Below are positions 33,151 through 42,757 of a DNA stretch of 52,697 bases, in pieces; the stretch's first letter is position 1, and each line of letters opens with the position of its first letter. A program made the translations under genes and the position numbers. The stretch is taken from assembly GCA_903825565.1 (NCBI GenBank), contig CAIKBD010000187.1, positions 1 through 52,697 on the forward strand, given 5' to 3'. This DNA is from an uncultured Anaerolineales bacterium (GTDB lineage Bacteria > Chloroflexota > Anaerolineae > UBA4142). The notes beneath the pieces are model-generated. The model ran no database searches, was not told the origin of the DNA, and saw nothing but the letters and a program-made list of their open reading frames with translations.

Positions 33151-33203
33151 AGACGAGCGCAGACGAGCGCAGATAATTTTTGCCGCGTTAATCCGCGCTC
33201 GTC
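33151..33203. repeat. Tandem and inverted GACGAGCGC element
   Basis: Two tandem AGACGAGCGC units (33151-33170), with an inverted GCGCTCGTC at 33195-33203, form a 9-bp hairpin in the gap between the cupin and dppF genes. Its base composition is similar to repeat family A, but homology is uncertain. Confidence 0.45.
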
Positions 33204-33222
33204 CGCATCCCAGGCATGATAT

Positions 33223-34227
33223 TTAATCCGTCACCTGTTTTAAATTGTGGCACGCGACTTGATGCCCGCCGCCGACCGCCGTTAATTTCGGCATGGCTTG
33301 CTGGCACGTTTCGGTGGCAAAACGACAGCGCGGATGGAAGGGACACCCCGCTGGCGCATTGATCGGGCTGGGCACTTCGCCCTTGAGAATAATGCGCTTG
33401 CGTTGCCTTTCGACGGCATAGTCCGTGATCGGCACCGCCGACAGCAACGCTTTGGTGTACGGGTGCAGCGGATTCGCGTAAATGTCTTTCGCATCCATCA
33501 GTTCGACGATCTTGCCCAGATACATCACGGCGATCACATCGGCGATGTGATAGACCACCGTCAAATCGTGCGCGACAAAAAGATACGTCAGTCCTCGGCT
33601 GTGCTGAAGTTTTTTCAACAGGTTGATGATCTGTGCCTGGATCGAAACATCGAGCGCCGAAACTGGCTCGTCGCACACGATCAATTCCGGGTCGCACGCC
33701 AATGCGCGGGCGATGCCCACCCGTTGGCGTTGCCCGCCCGACATTTCGTGCGGATAGCGGTCGCTCATCGAAAGATCGAGCTCGACCGCCTGTAGCAATT
33801 CTTCAATCCGCGCCTTGATCTGTGCGGCGGAATGCCGTTGCCGGTCCGTTGTGATCGCTTCCGTCAAAATCGCTTGCACCGATTGGCGCGGATCGAGCGA
33901 ACCGTACGGGTCTTGAAAGATCAATTGCAGTTGGCGCCGGAACGGACGGATTTGCGCTTTGGACATTTCGGCGATGTCGGTGCCCTTGTAGTAAATGCGC
34001 CCGCTCGTCGGCTGGTAAACCCGCAAAATGCCTTTGCCCGTCGTCGTCTTGCCGCAACCGCTTTCGCCGACCAGTCCCAGGGTCTTGCCTTTTTCGATAG
34101 CAAAACTAATATCGTCTACTGCTTTGACCTCGCCGACTTGTTTGCCCCAAAAACCTCTGCGGATGGGAAAATAGATTTTCAGATTTTCGACTTGCAGGAT
34201 GGGTTGGCTGGGGATAGACTTGCTCAT
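33223..34227 (-). CDS. dppF: Oligopeptide/dipeptide ABC transporter ATPase, DppF/OppF type
   Basis: ABC ATPase of 334 residues. Walker A GESGCGKT (54-61), signature [15 protein letters not shown], Walker [15 protein letters not shown], and the C-terminal oligopeptide-family cysteine tail [15 protein letters not shown]. The ATG overlaps the dppD stop (ATGA). A merged longer frame upstream is a shadow of dppD and was rejected. Substrates of this class include peptides, nickel, and sugars or opines, so import of a small acid or glycoside is possible. Confidence 0.93.
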   Translation of the reverse strand: MSKSIPSQPILQVENLKIYFPIRRGFWGKQVGEVKAVDDISFAIEKGKTLGLVGESGCGKTTTGKGILRVYQPTSGRIYYKGTDIAEMSKAQIRPFRRQLQLIFQDPYGSLDPRQSVQAILTEAITTDRQRHSAAQIKARIEELLQAVELDLSMSDRYPHEMSGGQRQRVGIARALACDPELIVCDEPVSALDVSIQAQIINLLKKLQHSRGLTYLFVAHDLTVVYHIADVIAVMYLGKIVELMDAKDIYANPLHPYTKALLSAVPITDYAVERQRKRIILKGEVPSPINAPAGCPFHPRCRFATETCQQAMPKLTAVGGGHQVACHNLKQVTD

Positions 34228-35222
34228 GCCTGGCTCACCTCCGCATCCAGGTGACACGCGACCCAATGCTCGTTCGGTCCAATGCGACGGAGCGTTGGAA
34301 ATTCGTCCCGGCACAAGCCGGAGACGCAGGTACAGCGCGGCTTGAACGCGCAGCCCGGCGGCAAATTCTGCAAGCGCGGCGGCGCGCCCTGGATCGGCAC
34401 AAGCTCCCGCTCCTTGTCTTCGGTTAGATTGGGAACACATTCCAGCAAGCCGCGCGTGTACGGATGCCATGGATGCATCAAGATATCTTCGGTCGCGCCC
34501 GCTTCGATAATCTTGCCCGCGTACATCACATAGACGCGATGCGAATAGCGCGTCACGAGACCCAGGTTGTGCGTGACCACGATGATCGAAGTTTTGTATT
34601 TCTCGACGAGGGACAGCAGCAATTCCATCACCTGCGCCTGGGTTGTCACGTCGAGCGCGGTCGTCGGCTCGTCGGCGATGATGATCTTGGAGCGGCAGGC
34701 AATCGCCGTCGCCGTTAGCACCCGCTGCACCATGCCGCCGCTCATTTGGAACGGATAGTTCCGCATCCGCTCTTGGGCGTCGGGAATTCCAACCGCCTCC
34801 AGCGCTGCGACGCCGATCTGCCACGCGTCTTTGCGACTGCACTTGGTATGCGTGCGAATGACTTCGGTGAGCTGTTCGCCGATGGTGTACACCGGATTCA
34901 GCGAGGTCATCGGCTCTTGGAAAATCATGGCGATGCCCGCGCCGCGAATCCTTCGCATTTCTTGCGACTTGGGCGCATAGTCCAGCAGATTTTTTCCCTC
35001 GAACAAAATCTGTCCGCCCAAAATTTTGCCCGGCGGCGATTGAATGAGTTGCAGCACCGACATTTGCGTGACCGACTTGCCGCATCCGCTTTCGCCGACA
35101 ATGGCGATGATCTCTTGTTCGTGCAGATGATACGAAACATCATCCACTGCTTTGACCTCGCCCGTCGGCGTAAAGAAACTGGTCTTGAGATTTTTAACTT
35201 CGAGCACGCGCCGCTGTTCCAT
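34224..35222 (-). CDS. dppD: Oligopeptide/dipeptide ABC transporter ATPase, DppD/OppD type
   Basis: ABC ATPase of 332 residues. Walker A GESGCGKS, signature MSGGMVQRVLTATAIA (an altered LSGGQ in which glutamine is replaced by methionine), Walker B IIADEPTTALDV, and the cysteine tail GCAFKPRCTCVSGLC. The start overlaps the dppC stop by one base. Together with DppF it forms the energising pair. Confidence 0.93.
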   Translation of the reverse strand: MEQRRVLEVKNLKTSFFTPTGEVKAVDDVSYHLHEQEIIAIVGESGCGKSVTQMSVLQLIQSPPGKILGGQILFEGKNLLDYAPKSQEMRRIRGAGIAMIFQEPMTSLNPVYTIGEQLTEVIRTHTKCSRKDAWQIGVAALEAVGIPDAQERMRNYPFQMSGGMVQRVLTATAIACRSKIIIADEPTTALDVTTQAQVMELLLSLVEKYKTSIIVVTHNLGLVTRYSHRVYVMYAGKIIEAGATEDILMHPWHPYTRGLLECVPNLTEDKERELVPIQGAPPRLQNLPPGCAFKPRCTCVSGLCRDEFPTLRRIGPNEHWVACHLDAEVSQA

Positions 35223-36088
35223 TACAGTTTACCTCTCAATCGCGGATCGAGCGCATCGCGCAAACCGTCGCCGACGATGTTGAACGCGACGACGACCAAC
35301 ATCACGCACAACCCCGGCAGAATCGCCAAGCGTGGATGTTGCGTCAAGTATTTATAACCCTCGGAAACCATCACGCCCCACGCCGGTGTGGGCGCGGCAA
35401 TGCCAACCCCCAAATATGCCAAGCCCGCTTCGACCATAATCGCCGTGCCCAAACTCATCGTGAAGATGACGATGAGCGGCGCAAAACAATTCGGCAACAG
35501 GTGTTTGAGTAAAATTTTGGTCTCGCTCTGTCCGACGAGCGCCGCGGCGGTAATGTAATCGTTATGCTTGAGCGACAAGACCATGCCGTACACCATGCGC
35601 GTGTAAGACGGAATGGCGCCGATGCCGATGGCAATTGCCATGCCCGGGATGCTTTGCCCGATCACCATTCCCAGCACCATCGAAAAGATCAGCGACGGAA
35701 TCGAGAGTTGCGCGTCAATCACGCGCATGATGATCGAACTTGCCAGCCCTTCAAAATAGCCGGCGATCAAACCTAGGATGATGCCGACTACGCCCGCCCA
35801 CACACTCGAAAGCAAACTTACGACCAGGGAGATTTGCGCGCCATACAACAAGCGCGTAAAGAAATCGCGTCCGATGTTGTCCGTTCCCAGCAAGTGCGCG
35901 GCTGAGGGATTGGCGAACATCTGCGTCAAATCTTGTTCCAATGGCGTGTAGGGTGTCAAGATGGGGGCGAGCAGTGCGGAAAACACAAAAATGAGAATAA
36001 TTACCAGACTGATCTGGACGAGAATTCCGCGGCCAAAAAAGACGCGCAAAAATTGTTTGAACGATTCCGCGTTGAAATTTTGCATCAT
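35222..36088 (-). CDS. dppC: Dipeptide-type ABC transporter permease, DppC type
   Basis: Inner-membrane permease of 288 residues with an N-terminal hydrophobic segment and the DppC-specific HLLGTDNIGRDFFTRLLYGA motif. It carries the EAA-type loop ALVGQSETKILLKHLLPN and ends DGLRDALDPRLRG. ATG 36088 was chosen by its position after GAGGGGAT and the family's N-terminal length. Confidence 0.92.
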   Translation of the reverse strand: MMQNFNAESFKQFLRVFFGRGILVQISLVIILIFVFSALLAPILTPYTPLEQDLTQMFANPSAAHLLGTDNIGRDFFTRLLYGAQISLVVSLLSSVWAGVVGIILGLIAGYFEGLASSIIMRVIDAQLSIPSLIFSMVLGMVIGQSIPGMAIAIGIGAIPSYTRMVYGMVLSLKHNDYITAAALVGQSETKILLKHLLPNCFAPLIVIFTMSLGTAIMVEAGLAYLGVGIAAPTPAWGVMVSEGYKYLTQHPRLAILPGLCVMLVVVAFNIVGDGLRDALDPRLRGKL

Positions 36089-36095
36089 AAATCTA

Positions 36096-37046
36096 TCATC
36101 CCCTCGCCAACCGAATGCGCGGATCGAAAACCCCATACAGCACATCCACGATCAAGTTCGCCGCCACGGTGAACAGGGAAATGATCAGCACGCAACTTTG
36201 CACGACAAAGTAATCGCGGTTGCTGACCGCCGAAGTGAGCATCGTGCCGATGCCGGGAATGTTGAACACTTGCTCCACCAACAATGAACCGCCGATGACC
36301 ACACGCACTTGGAGACCAATGATGGTAATAACCGGAATCAAGGCATTTTTCAGCGCGTGCCGAAAAATGACGCTGAATTCGGAGATGCCATACGCGCGCG
36401 CCGTACGAATGTAATCCTGATTGATCACTTCGAGCATACTCGACCGCGTCTGCCGTGCCAGCGAAGCAAACATGACAATTGCCATACAAAAGACGGGCAT
36501 CACGGCTTTTTTGAGGTACAGGGCAAAATCTTGGTTTGGTGCGGTATATCCTTGCATCGGAAACCAATTCAACCCAATCGCAAAGATATAGATGCCGACG
36601 ATGCCCAGCCAGAATTGCGGTGTGCCCGCGCCCAGCGTCGAGATCAGCGTGATGACTTGATCGATCCATTTGCCGCGCCACAACGCGCTGATGATGCCAA
36701 AGCCGACGCCGACGATAATGGCGAAGATCATCGCGGGAATACCCAGGTTGATCGTGCGGGGCAAACGTTCTTGGAGCAATGCGGCGACCGTGCGGTGATA
36801 AGCAATCGAAATGCCAAACTCGCCACGGAACAAACCGCCAATCCACAACACATATTGTTCGACTAACGGTTTGTTCAGGTTGAGTTGTTCGCGGACGCGC
36901 TGCACGTCTTGCTCCGTCGCTTCAAAGCCCATTGCCAACCGTACGGGATCACCCGGCAAAATGTGCATGATGGAAAAGACGAACAGCGAGACCAAGAACA
37001 CGACCACGAACGAAACCAAGATGCGTTTGATAATAAAATTGATCAT
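36096..37046 (-). CDS. dppB: Dipeptide-type ABC transporter permease, DppB type
   Basis: Inner-membrane permease of 316 residues, six predicted membrane segments. The N-terminal IMHILPGDPVRLAMG and the EAA loop YGISEFSVIFRHALKNALIPVITIIG are diagnostic. AAGG is eight bases before the ATG. It heads the dppBCDF block; the matching binding protein is probably the gene at 40707-42422, five genes upstream. Confidence 0.92.
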   Translation of the reverse strand: MINFIIKRILVSFVVVFLVSLFVFSIMHILPGDPVRLAMGFEATEQDVQRVREQLNLNKPLVEQYVLWIGGLFRGEFGISIAYHRTVAALLQERLPRTINLGIPAMIFAIIVGVGFGIISALWRGKWIDQVITLISTLGAGTPQFWLGIVGIYIFAIGLNWFPMQGYTAPNQDFALYLKKAVMPVFCMAIVMFASLARQTRSSMLEVINQDYIRTARAYGISEFSVIFRHALKNALIPVITIIGLQVRVVIGGSLLVEQVFNIPGIGTMLTSAVSNRDYFVVQSCVLIISLFTVAANLIVDVLYGVFDPRIRLARG

Positions 37047-37101
37047 GTCCCAGACCTTGTAGAACAGATTTTGCGCCGCCGCGACCCAAACAGGCAGCTG
37101 C

Positions 37102-37971
37102 TTAAACGAACAACGGAATCATGTCAATTTGGGAGAGATATTTGCCCGCGTCTGTCTGCGACATTTCGGAATTATCCGCATCGAACCGGTTTGCTGCATC
37201 CAACACGCGCGGCAACAAGTTGATGTCGCCGAGGGTGTTGAGAAAAACGCCGGGCTTGGCAAGCACCCACCAGATTGCTCGATCAATCTCCGCTTGCTGC
37301 TCCAGCGGTTTGTACCACGTCGTCGTTGTGCGCGGTTGCCCCCACCACGGTTGGTAGGCGAGCGACTTGATCGTCTGCATGGCAATGTGGCGCTCTCGAC
37401 ATGTTGTGTGCAACGCTTCAAAGTTCGCCGCATAATATTCGTTTTGCATCGTGGTCAGATTGTACGGCAACAAAACCGAGTCGAACGCGAAGCGTTCCAC
37501 ACTCCGCCGATGAATTGCCGGCGCTTGGATGCCGTGCCCGGTTACGCCAACCGCCCGCACCAGTCCTTGCTGTTTGGCTTCGAGCGCCGCCTCGATTGCG
37601 CCGCCGGGTCCCAGCGCGGTTTCCCATTCAATCGGATCGGTCAAATTATGAAACTGCCACAAATCAACATGGTCAACGCCCAGGCGGCCCAGCGAACGAT
37701 GGAGTTCTTCCTTCGCGCCCGGCGCTTTGCGTTGCCCGGTTTTCGTCGCCAGGAAAAAATGGTTCGGGTAACGCTTGAGCCAAGGCGCCAGCCGCAATTC
37801 GGCGTCGCCGTAACTCGCCGCAACATCAATGTGGTTGACGCCATATTCGAGTAACAAATCCAGGGTGCGGTCCGCGTCGCTCTGCGAAACCCGGCTCAGC
37901 GCCGCCGCCCCGAACAATGTGCGCGTGCTGGAATGTCCCAACCGTCCAAACTCTAATTTCGGAATTGTCAT
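37102..37971 (-). CDS. Aldo/keto reductase
   Basis: NADPH-dependent aldo/keto reductase of 289 residues with a TIM barrel. Catalytic residues are in [12 protein letters not shown] (Asp, Tyr), FLATKTGQR (Lys) and [10 protein letters not shown] (His). It starts [12 protein letters not shown], like the family. GAGGATC precedes the ATG. The substrate is probably a carbonyl arising from the compound imported by the Dpp-type system. Confidence 0.9.
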   Translation of the reverse strand: MTIPKLEFGRLGHSSTRTLFGAAALSRVSQSDADRTLDLLLEYGVNHIDVAASYGDAELRLAPWLKRYPNHFFLATKTGQRKAPGAKEELHRSLGRLGVDHVDLWQFHNLTDPIEWETALGPGGAIEAALEAKQQGLVRAVGVTGHGIQAPAIHRRSVERFAFDSVLLPYNLTTMQNEYYAANFEALHTTCRERHIAMQTIKSLAYQPWWGQPRTTTTWYKPLEQQAEIDRAIWWVLAKPGVFLNTLGDINLLPRVLDAANRFDADNSEMSQTDAGKYLSQIDMIPLFV

Positions 37972-38052
37972 TTGATCCTCGCCTAACTCGTGCGTTGCGC
38001 AGCAACTCTTTTCGCGTCGGCTTGTTCTTGTTCATTCGCGACCGATTCGATC

Positions 38053-38091
38053 AAGACCTTCCAGGCGCTTGCGCGAAACCTGGAAGGTCTT
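38053..38091. repeat. Perfect 13-bp inverted repeat downstream of the cyclase gene
   Basis: AAGACCTTCCAGG / CCTGGAAGGTCTT with a 13-nt spacer, 4 bp beyond the cyclase stop. On the plus strand it is followed by TTGTTACG. On the minus strand there is little U-run, so it is terminator-like but unproven. It may also be a dispersed repeat. Confidence 0.5.
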
Positions 38092-38094
38092 TTG

Positions 38095-38778
38095 TTACGA
38101 AAACTCGGCGATGCCTTCAATCCCATACGCGCGCACGGGGGAGGAATCTAGCCCTTTGATGTAGAGCGGCGAGTACGACATAAAGAAAATGTCCTTTTCC
38201 AAGAGTTCCAAATTCTTCAGCACTTCGAGGAAGGGAATATTTTCCGCTAGCAAAACATCGTGAAAGGGCGCAACGTCTTCGTTGCGATTTTCAATCGAGA
38301 CGCCATCGCCAAAGCCGACGCATTTGACCTTGTGATCGCGGAGCCAAATCGCCGTTTCTTTGTTGACGAGCAAGCGCTGGTCTTCGGCGGTGTTGGTTTT
38401 GTTGGTAAAGGGCGTCAGTTTGTAGCACGAATCGAGAAGGATAATGTCGGCGGGGCGCAATTTCCCGGCGCACGCTTTTTCGAGCATTGCCGGTGAAATG
38501 TAGGCGCGCGGTGACGCGTCGGTAAAATTGACATAGACCGCGCGTCCCATAAAACTGGTCAACGGCAAAGCGGACACATCGGGCCAATCCTCGCGGTGAT
38601 GATACGGGCATTCGGCGTGCGTGCCAAGGTGGCTCATAATATCCACGATGGTGTGAAAATCGGGAATCGGTCCGCCGGTGTTGAACCGATAGAGGTTGCA
38701 ACGTCGGGTTTCGGTGGCAGGGTCAAGAAATTTCGAGAAATCAATCACGCGCAAATTTCCCATTTGGTAAACGCTCAT
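38095..38778 (-). CDS. Cyclase/kynurenine-formamidase-like hydrolase
   Basis: Metal-dependent amide or lactone hydrolase of 227 residues. The zinc motif HLGTHAECPYHH fits the HxGTHxDxPxH pattern of the cyclase family. The conserved DIILLDSCYK strand and FGDGVSIEN follow. ATG 38778 has AAGGAGG seven bases upstream. Known members hydrolyse N-formylkynurenine or cyclic amides, so ring opening of an imported amide or lactone is plausible. Confidence 0.85.
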   Translation of the reverse strand: MSVYQMGNLRVIDFSKFLDPATETRRCNLYRFNTGGPIPDFHTIVDIMSHLGTHAECPYHHREDWPDVSALPLTSFMGRAVYVNFTDASPRAYISPAMLEKACAGKLRPADIILLDSCYKLTPFTNKTNTAEDQRLLVNKETAIWLRDHKVKCVGFGDGVSIENRNEDVAPFHDVLLAENIPFLEVLKNLELLEKDIFFMSYSPLYIKGLDSSPVRAYGIEGIAEFS

Positions 38779-38802
38779 CAAATCCTCCTTGAGGCAATGC
38801 CC

Positions 38803-39723
38803 TTATTTAAGTTGCGCCTTGTTTTCCAAGGCATGAATCAGCGAAACTAGAAATTCGTGGTACGGCACGGGAACGCCCAGCCGCTTTGCCGATTCTACGA
38901 CCGAACCGCTAATCGTGTCAACTTCGGTGCGCGCGCCGTTTTTCAAATCGGCGTAAATGGAGGTGTAACCCCCGCGCGCATTCGCCAGCACCGTTTTGAT
39001 GTTGCCGATGATTTCTTCGGCGTCGAACTGCGCCGCGCCTTCGGCATTCGCGACGGCAACGGCTTCGCGCGCCAAGCGCTCCATCAGTGCGCAGGCGTAA
39101 GGGTCGTCTAAGATGAAGCCGAGCGGAACTTGGAGGATCGCGGTCAGTGCGCTGGCGGCGGTGTTCAAAAATAGTTTCGTCCAAATTTGCTTTGCCACAT
39201 TGTCGGAAACGGTCGTTTCAAAACCGCAACGCGTAAAATTATCGGCGATGGGTTGCACGCGTTCGCTGTTGCCGTTCAAAATCCCAATCGTCGTTTTGCC
39301 GCCGCCGCCGTGGTTGATGTGTCCGTTGGCAATGAGCGAGCTGTTGTGCTGAGTTGTGCCGATCAAAACGTGATCGGGATCGGCGAATTGCAAAAGTTTG
39401 GCTTGGTGTCCTGAACCGTTTTGCAACGTTAGCACGTACGTATTTTTTCCAATCAAATGCCGGTTCTGGTTCAACGCCGCCAGGGTGAACATCGCTTTGA
39501 CGAAAACGATCATCAAATCCATCTCGCCTAATGGAGCGGTGTCCGTCACGGCGTTCGGTGTGTAAACCGCCGCGCCCTCTTTTTCGGCGATGGTAATGCC
39601 CTGGGCGTTGATGGCTTGGACGCGCTGGGCATCCACATCCACCAGCCAAACATCATTGTGCTTGGATAGGTAGCCGCCGAATAGCGATCCCATCGCGCCT
39701 GCGCCGAGAACGGTAATTTTCAT
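38803..39723 (-). CDS. Ketopantoate reductase family (PanE/ApbA-like)
   Basis: NADPH-dependent 2-ketoacid reductase family protein of 306 residues. The N-terminal ITVLGAGAMGSLFGGYLSK is the NADPH-binding motif. The catalytic lysine lies in KQIWTKLFLNTAASALTA, and the C-terminal helical domain contains SGSVVESAKRLGVPVPYHE. The genomic context is catabolic, not pantothenate synthesis, so reduction or oxidation of another 2-hydroxy/2-keto acid is more likely than a PanE role. Confidence 0.88.
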   Translation of the reverse strand: MKITVLGAGAMGSLFGGYLSKHNDVWLVDVDAQRVQAINAQGITIAEKEGAAVYTPNAVTDTAPLGEMDLMIVFVKAMFTLAALNQNRHLIGKNTYVLTLQNGSGHQAKLLQFADPDHVLIGTTQHNSSLIANGHINHGGGGKTTIGILNGNSERVQPIADNFTRCGFETTVSDNVAKQIWTKLFLNTAASALTAILQVPLGFILDDPYACALMERLAREAVAVANAEGAAQFDAEEIIGNIKTVLANARGGYTSIYADLKNGARTEVDTISGSVVESAKRLGVPVPYHEFLVSLIHALENKAQLK

Positions 39724-39738
39724 CGTTTCCCCCTGAAA

Positions 39739-40617
39739 CTAATCTTCGCCCGGCACCTTGAAGATTCGGGTGACGCCGGTGAATTTGCCTTCGAGGTCAA
39801 ACCACTGTTGCATATTCATCATGGGTAAGGCGCTATGTCCTTTGTAACCATTCGGGAAGGCGATTTCGTTCGAGTACACGTTGTTCTTATTCTTAAAGTT
39901 CTGGGCGCCGGCTTCCAACATTGCCGCCATTGCCACCTTGAGCAGGTAATGAAATGAAATCATCCGAAAGCCGTACGGATAAATTTCCTCATTCACCACT
40001 TCGGGGATACCGTTCTTGGAATTTTGATCTGGGTAGACTTTCCATCCCGGAACGCGAGTGCCAACGGTCTTGGCATCTTCAAAGTTATTTAGCCCTACGA
40101 CCATCGTCATATCCGCGCCGAGGTCAACCGCGGCAGACACGCGAGCAATCGCCTCTTCCAGATCGGTTTTGGGACTCACGTCAGTTCTGGCGACCAGGAT
40201 GCACGGACTGCCTTGCAAAGCGGATACGGCGGCTTTGATATTCGACAGATATGCTTCGCGCGTCAGCGAGCCACCGTGTCCATCGTCGAGTTGAACACCC
40301 ATCGCGCCGGCTTTCGCCATGCGGAGGCAAGTGCGATGGACGCTCAAGGGTGTGCCGCCGCCATCGTTAATGTCCACGGTCATCGGCAAGGGCGAATAAT
40401 CACAAATCCGCGTTGTCGCCCAGAGCAATTCGTCCATGCTCAAAGTCGCTTCGAGCATCCCCGTCATGGACTCGCCCACTTCACCACCGCTGAGCAACAT
40501 GGTCTTGAAACCGACCAACTCCACGGCGCGCGCCGACGCGCAATCATAGACACACGGTGACATGACACATTCGTTCTCGTTTTGCAATAATGCTTTGAGA
40601 GTTATCTTCGCGGTCAT
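39739..40617 (-). CDS. PEP mutase/isocitrate lyase superfamily protein
   Basis: TIM-barrel lyase or mutase of 292 residues. The metal site VDINDGGG and the segment VQLDDGHGG are present, but the isocitrate lyase KKCGH motif is missing, so true isocitrate lyase activity is unlikely. It resembles carboxyphosphonoenolpyruvate mutase, oxaloacetate decarboxylase, or dimethylmalate-lyase-like members. ATG 40617 has AAGGAAAC upstream; a longer start at 40683 lacks one. Confidence 0.85.
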   Translation of the reverse strand: MTAKITLKALLQNENECVMSPCVYDCASARAVELVGFKTMLLSGGEVGESMTGMLEATLSMDELLWATTRICDYSPLPMTVDINDGGGTPLSVHRTCLRMAKAGAMGVQLDDGHGGSLTREAYLSNIKAAVSALQGSPCILVARTDVSPKTDLEEAIARVSAAVDLGADMTMVVGLNNFEDAKTVGTRVPGWKVYPDQNSKNGIPEVVNEEIYPYGFRMISFHYLLKVAMAAMLEAGAQNFKNKNNVYSNEIAFPNGYKGHSALPMMNMQQWFDLEGKFTGVTRIFKVPGED

Positions 40618-40706
40618 TGGTATGTTTCCTTTTTCTGAAGAGGTATCCTTCGCCCGACGGTGCAGGCGAAGGATACCTTCCATGCTAGGGGTTGTCGTTC
40701 ACCGTG

Positions 40707-42422
40707 TTATCGGTCGAGCCAAGCCATGTGCCAATCATCGGCATAGTTGTTCGTTAAGTAGAGATTGGCGTCTTTCAGATCGCTGGAGTATGCGACGACC
40801 AACTTGGTCAAAACGATGACTTTCATCAACGCTTGGTCTTCAAACACGTTGGTGGCAACTTGTTGGAAGAGCTTGTTCGATGTTTGTTGATCGGCTGCCA
40901 CCGCTTGCTTGATCAATTTGTGAACTTCGTCGGTGTGCGTAAATGACTTGATCCCCAAGCCGGCGTTCAAGCCCTGGACAAAGTTTGCGGAAAGCTGCGA
41001 TGCTTGACCATTGGCAGTACCCATGGGGTGCAGGAGCATACCTGGTCCCCAACCGCCAATGTAACCGGCATAGTTAGCCACTTCGACGACATTGAGTTGG
41101 GCTTTGATGCCAACCGCGGCAAGTTGCTGAGCGATGATCTGCGCAATGTCCTCGCCTGTAGCCACCTGGAGCGTGATGCGGGTCGAAAAGCCATTGGCAA
41201 AGCCGGCTTCAGTCAGCAGTTGTTTCGCTTTGGTTGGATTGTATGGGAAGCCAGTGACCTGGGGTGAATAAACTGGGTCGGTGGTCACTGCCCATTGATT
41301 GCCTTCAAAGTAGTAACCCTTGGTGGTCGCTTTGGCAATCGCCGCGCTGTCAATCGCGTAGCTAATCGCTTGGCGAACTTTGACGTTGCTGAGCGGATCA
41401 GCCGTATCCGTTGCATTGTAGCAAAGCGTGTAACCGGTGCCCGTGAGACTTGCGGTGCCAACTGTAACGCCTTTGGCTTGCGCGAGATCAACCGCTTGGT
41501 CAAAGATCGAAACTGGGTAGACGTCGAGTTGTTTATTCTTGACGGCGGCAACGGCTACCTGGGGATTAGTGTAAATCGTCATGTTGATCCCAGCCAAGCG
41601 CGGCGTACCCCGCCAATAATCCTTGAATGCGACGAGACGCACGGCAACATCGTGTTCCCATTTATCGAACATGAATGGACCCGTGCCGACGGGGTGCGAT
41701 TTCAAATAATCTTCGCCGTTTTTATCGAATGCCGCTTTGGAGGTAATGGGAGCGGTACGCGCTAACGCAATGGGGAACAACGAGTTCCATTGTTTCATCT
41801 TGATCACAACCGTACTTGCATCGGTTGCCGTAGCGCTGTCAAAATCGCCATAGAAGGAACCGGTCAAGACGCCTTTCGCCTTGTACTGATTCAAATTCCA
41901 GGCAACCGCCTCGGCGTTCAAGTCGCTACCGTCATGGAATTTAATTCCCTTTTTGACTGCCAGGGTAAATGTCAAAGCCGTCGGATCGGGCTTGATCGAA
42001 TCGAGCAAAAAGGGTTGCGGCACGCCGTTCTTGTCAAAGCGCATCAGAAATTCATTGGTGAGGTAATACAAAACGGCAGTGTCAATCGGGTTGCGGGTTG
42101 CCCATGCCAGCAACGTGGTGGGTTCACCTGCAATATAGTAATTAAGCGTGCCGCCGGTCTTGACTGCCGCGGCTTTCGTCGGCTCGGGCGCTTTGGTTGC
42201 GGCGACGGTTGGCGCTTGCGTGGGCGCGGGCGCTTTCGTCGGCTCAGGCGCTTTGGTGGGTTCGGGCGCTTTGGTCGCGGCGACGGTTGGCGCTTGCGTG
42301 GGCGCAGCGGCGGGTGGTTTGGTCGGCACGGGGGGCTGGGTCGGTGCCGGCGTTGGCGTCGGTGCGGCACAGGCAACCACAAGCGCCAACACGGCGATTA
42401 CGAACACGATAACGCGTTTCAT
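40707..42422 (-). CDS. dppA: Family 5 solute-binding lipoprotein (DppA-like)
   Basis: Extracytoplasmic solute-binding lipoprotein of 571 residues. Lipobox VVAC (Cys18), then a Pro/Thr linker of repeating KAPEPTKAP units (to about 85), then an SBP_bac_5 domain beginning GGTLNYYIAGEP. Further motifs include FHDGSDLNAEAVAWNLNQY, SHPVGTGPFMFDKWE and VRQAISYAIDSAAI. AAAGGACGAG precedes the ATG. It likely serves DppBCDF at 33223-37046. A consensus promoter at 42703-42731 drives it with a leader of about 270 nt. Confidence 0.92.
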   Translation of the reverse strand: MKRVIVFVIAVLALVVACAAPTPTPAPTQPPVPTKPPAAAPTQAPTVAATKAPEPTKAPEPTKAPAPTQAPTVAATKAPEPTKAAAVKTGGTLNYYIAGEPTTLLAWATRNPIDTAVLYYLTNEFLMRFDKNGVPQPFLLDSIKPDPTALTFTLAVKKGIKFHDGSDLNAEAVAWNLNQYKAKGVLTGSFYGDFDSATATDASTVVIKMKQWNSLFPIALARTAPITSKAAFDKNGEDYLKSHPVGTGPFMFDKWEHDVAVRLVAFKDYWRGTPRLAGINMTIYTNPQVAVAAVKNKQLDVYPVSIFDQAVDLAQAKGVTVGTASLTGTGYTLCYNATDTADPLSNVKVRQAISYAIDSAAIAKATTKGYYFEGNQWAVTTDPVYSPQVTGFPYNPTKAKQLLTEAGFANGFSTRITLQVATGEDIAQIIAQQLAAVGIKAQLNVVEVANYAGYIGGWGPGMLLHPMGTANGQASQLSANFVQGLNAGLGIKSFTHTDEVHKLIKQAVAADQQTSNKLFQQVATNVFEDQALMKVIVLTKLVVAYSSDLKDANLYLTNNYADDWHMAWLDR

Positions 42423-42702
42423 CTTTCTCGTCCTTTCGCTGTCGCCGCTTGAACACGGCGACGAATCAAATGTCAACTAAAGTCATACACACGAGGTTTT
42501 GCATAGTAGAAAAAACGGGTTTTGAAAATTGCCTCCTCTCCTTTGATGAAGCGTAGCCAGCGGTCAGGGAACATGTCCGCGTGGTATATTGATATCAATG
42601 CGGGGATTGAATCAGACGGTGGATGCTCGAGGTGATGGAGCGCCAATCTGCGACCGAGTACGAATTACCTAGACAAACAGCGCCTATCCTTTATCCGCGC
42701 CA
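42423..42702 (-). promoter_or_regulatory. Long 5' leader of the DppA-like gene
   Basis: Non-coding stretch of about 280 nt between the predicted promoter and the start codon. It holds a 12-bp palindrome ATTGATATCAAT (42588-42599), a 7-bp hairpin GTCGCCG/CGGCGAC (42441-42462) ending about 10 bases before the ribosome site, and an unused GGAGAGGAGG-like tract near 42531-42540. I recognise no riboswitch class. Regulator binding or translational control is possible. Confidence 0.4.
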
Positions 42703-42731
42703 ATTATATAGGGAAGTTTGCGGGGTGTCAA
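42703..42731 (-). promoter_or_regulatory. Consensus sigma-70 promoter for the DppA-like gene
   Basis: On the minus strand, a perfect TTGACA (42731 to 42726), 17-bp spacer and perfect TATAAT (42708 to 42703), directly after the DUF1638 stop codon. This is the best consensus promoter I found in the window. Confidence 0.8.
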
Positions 42732-42757
42732 ATAATAATTCGATTGCTCGGCGATTT

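Noticed and set aside
34228..35085. N-terminal extension of the dppF frame giving a 620-aa protein
   Set aside because: The extra part is an out-of-frame reading of dppD; the ATGA junction at 34224-34227 sets the true start.
38053..38091. Inverted repeat considered as a confident terminator of the cyclase gene
   Set aside because: No U-tract on the transcribed strand; listed only as a repeat.
39739..40617. Isocitrate lyase
   Set aside because: The catalytic KKCGH motif is absent, so only superfamily membership is claimed.
42180..42300. Repeats of GGCGCTTTGGTCGGC-type units, considered as a CRISPR or minisatellite
   Set aside because: They encode the TKAPEPTKAP linker of the DppA-like lipoprotein; no spacers and no cas genes.
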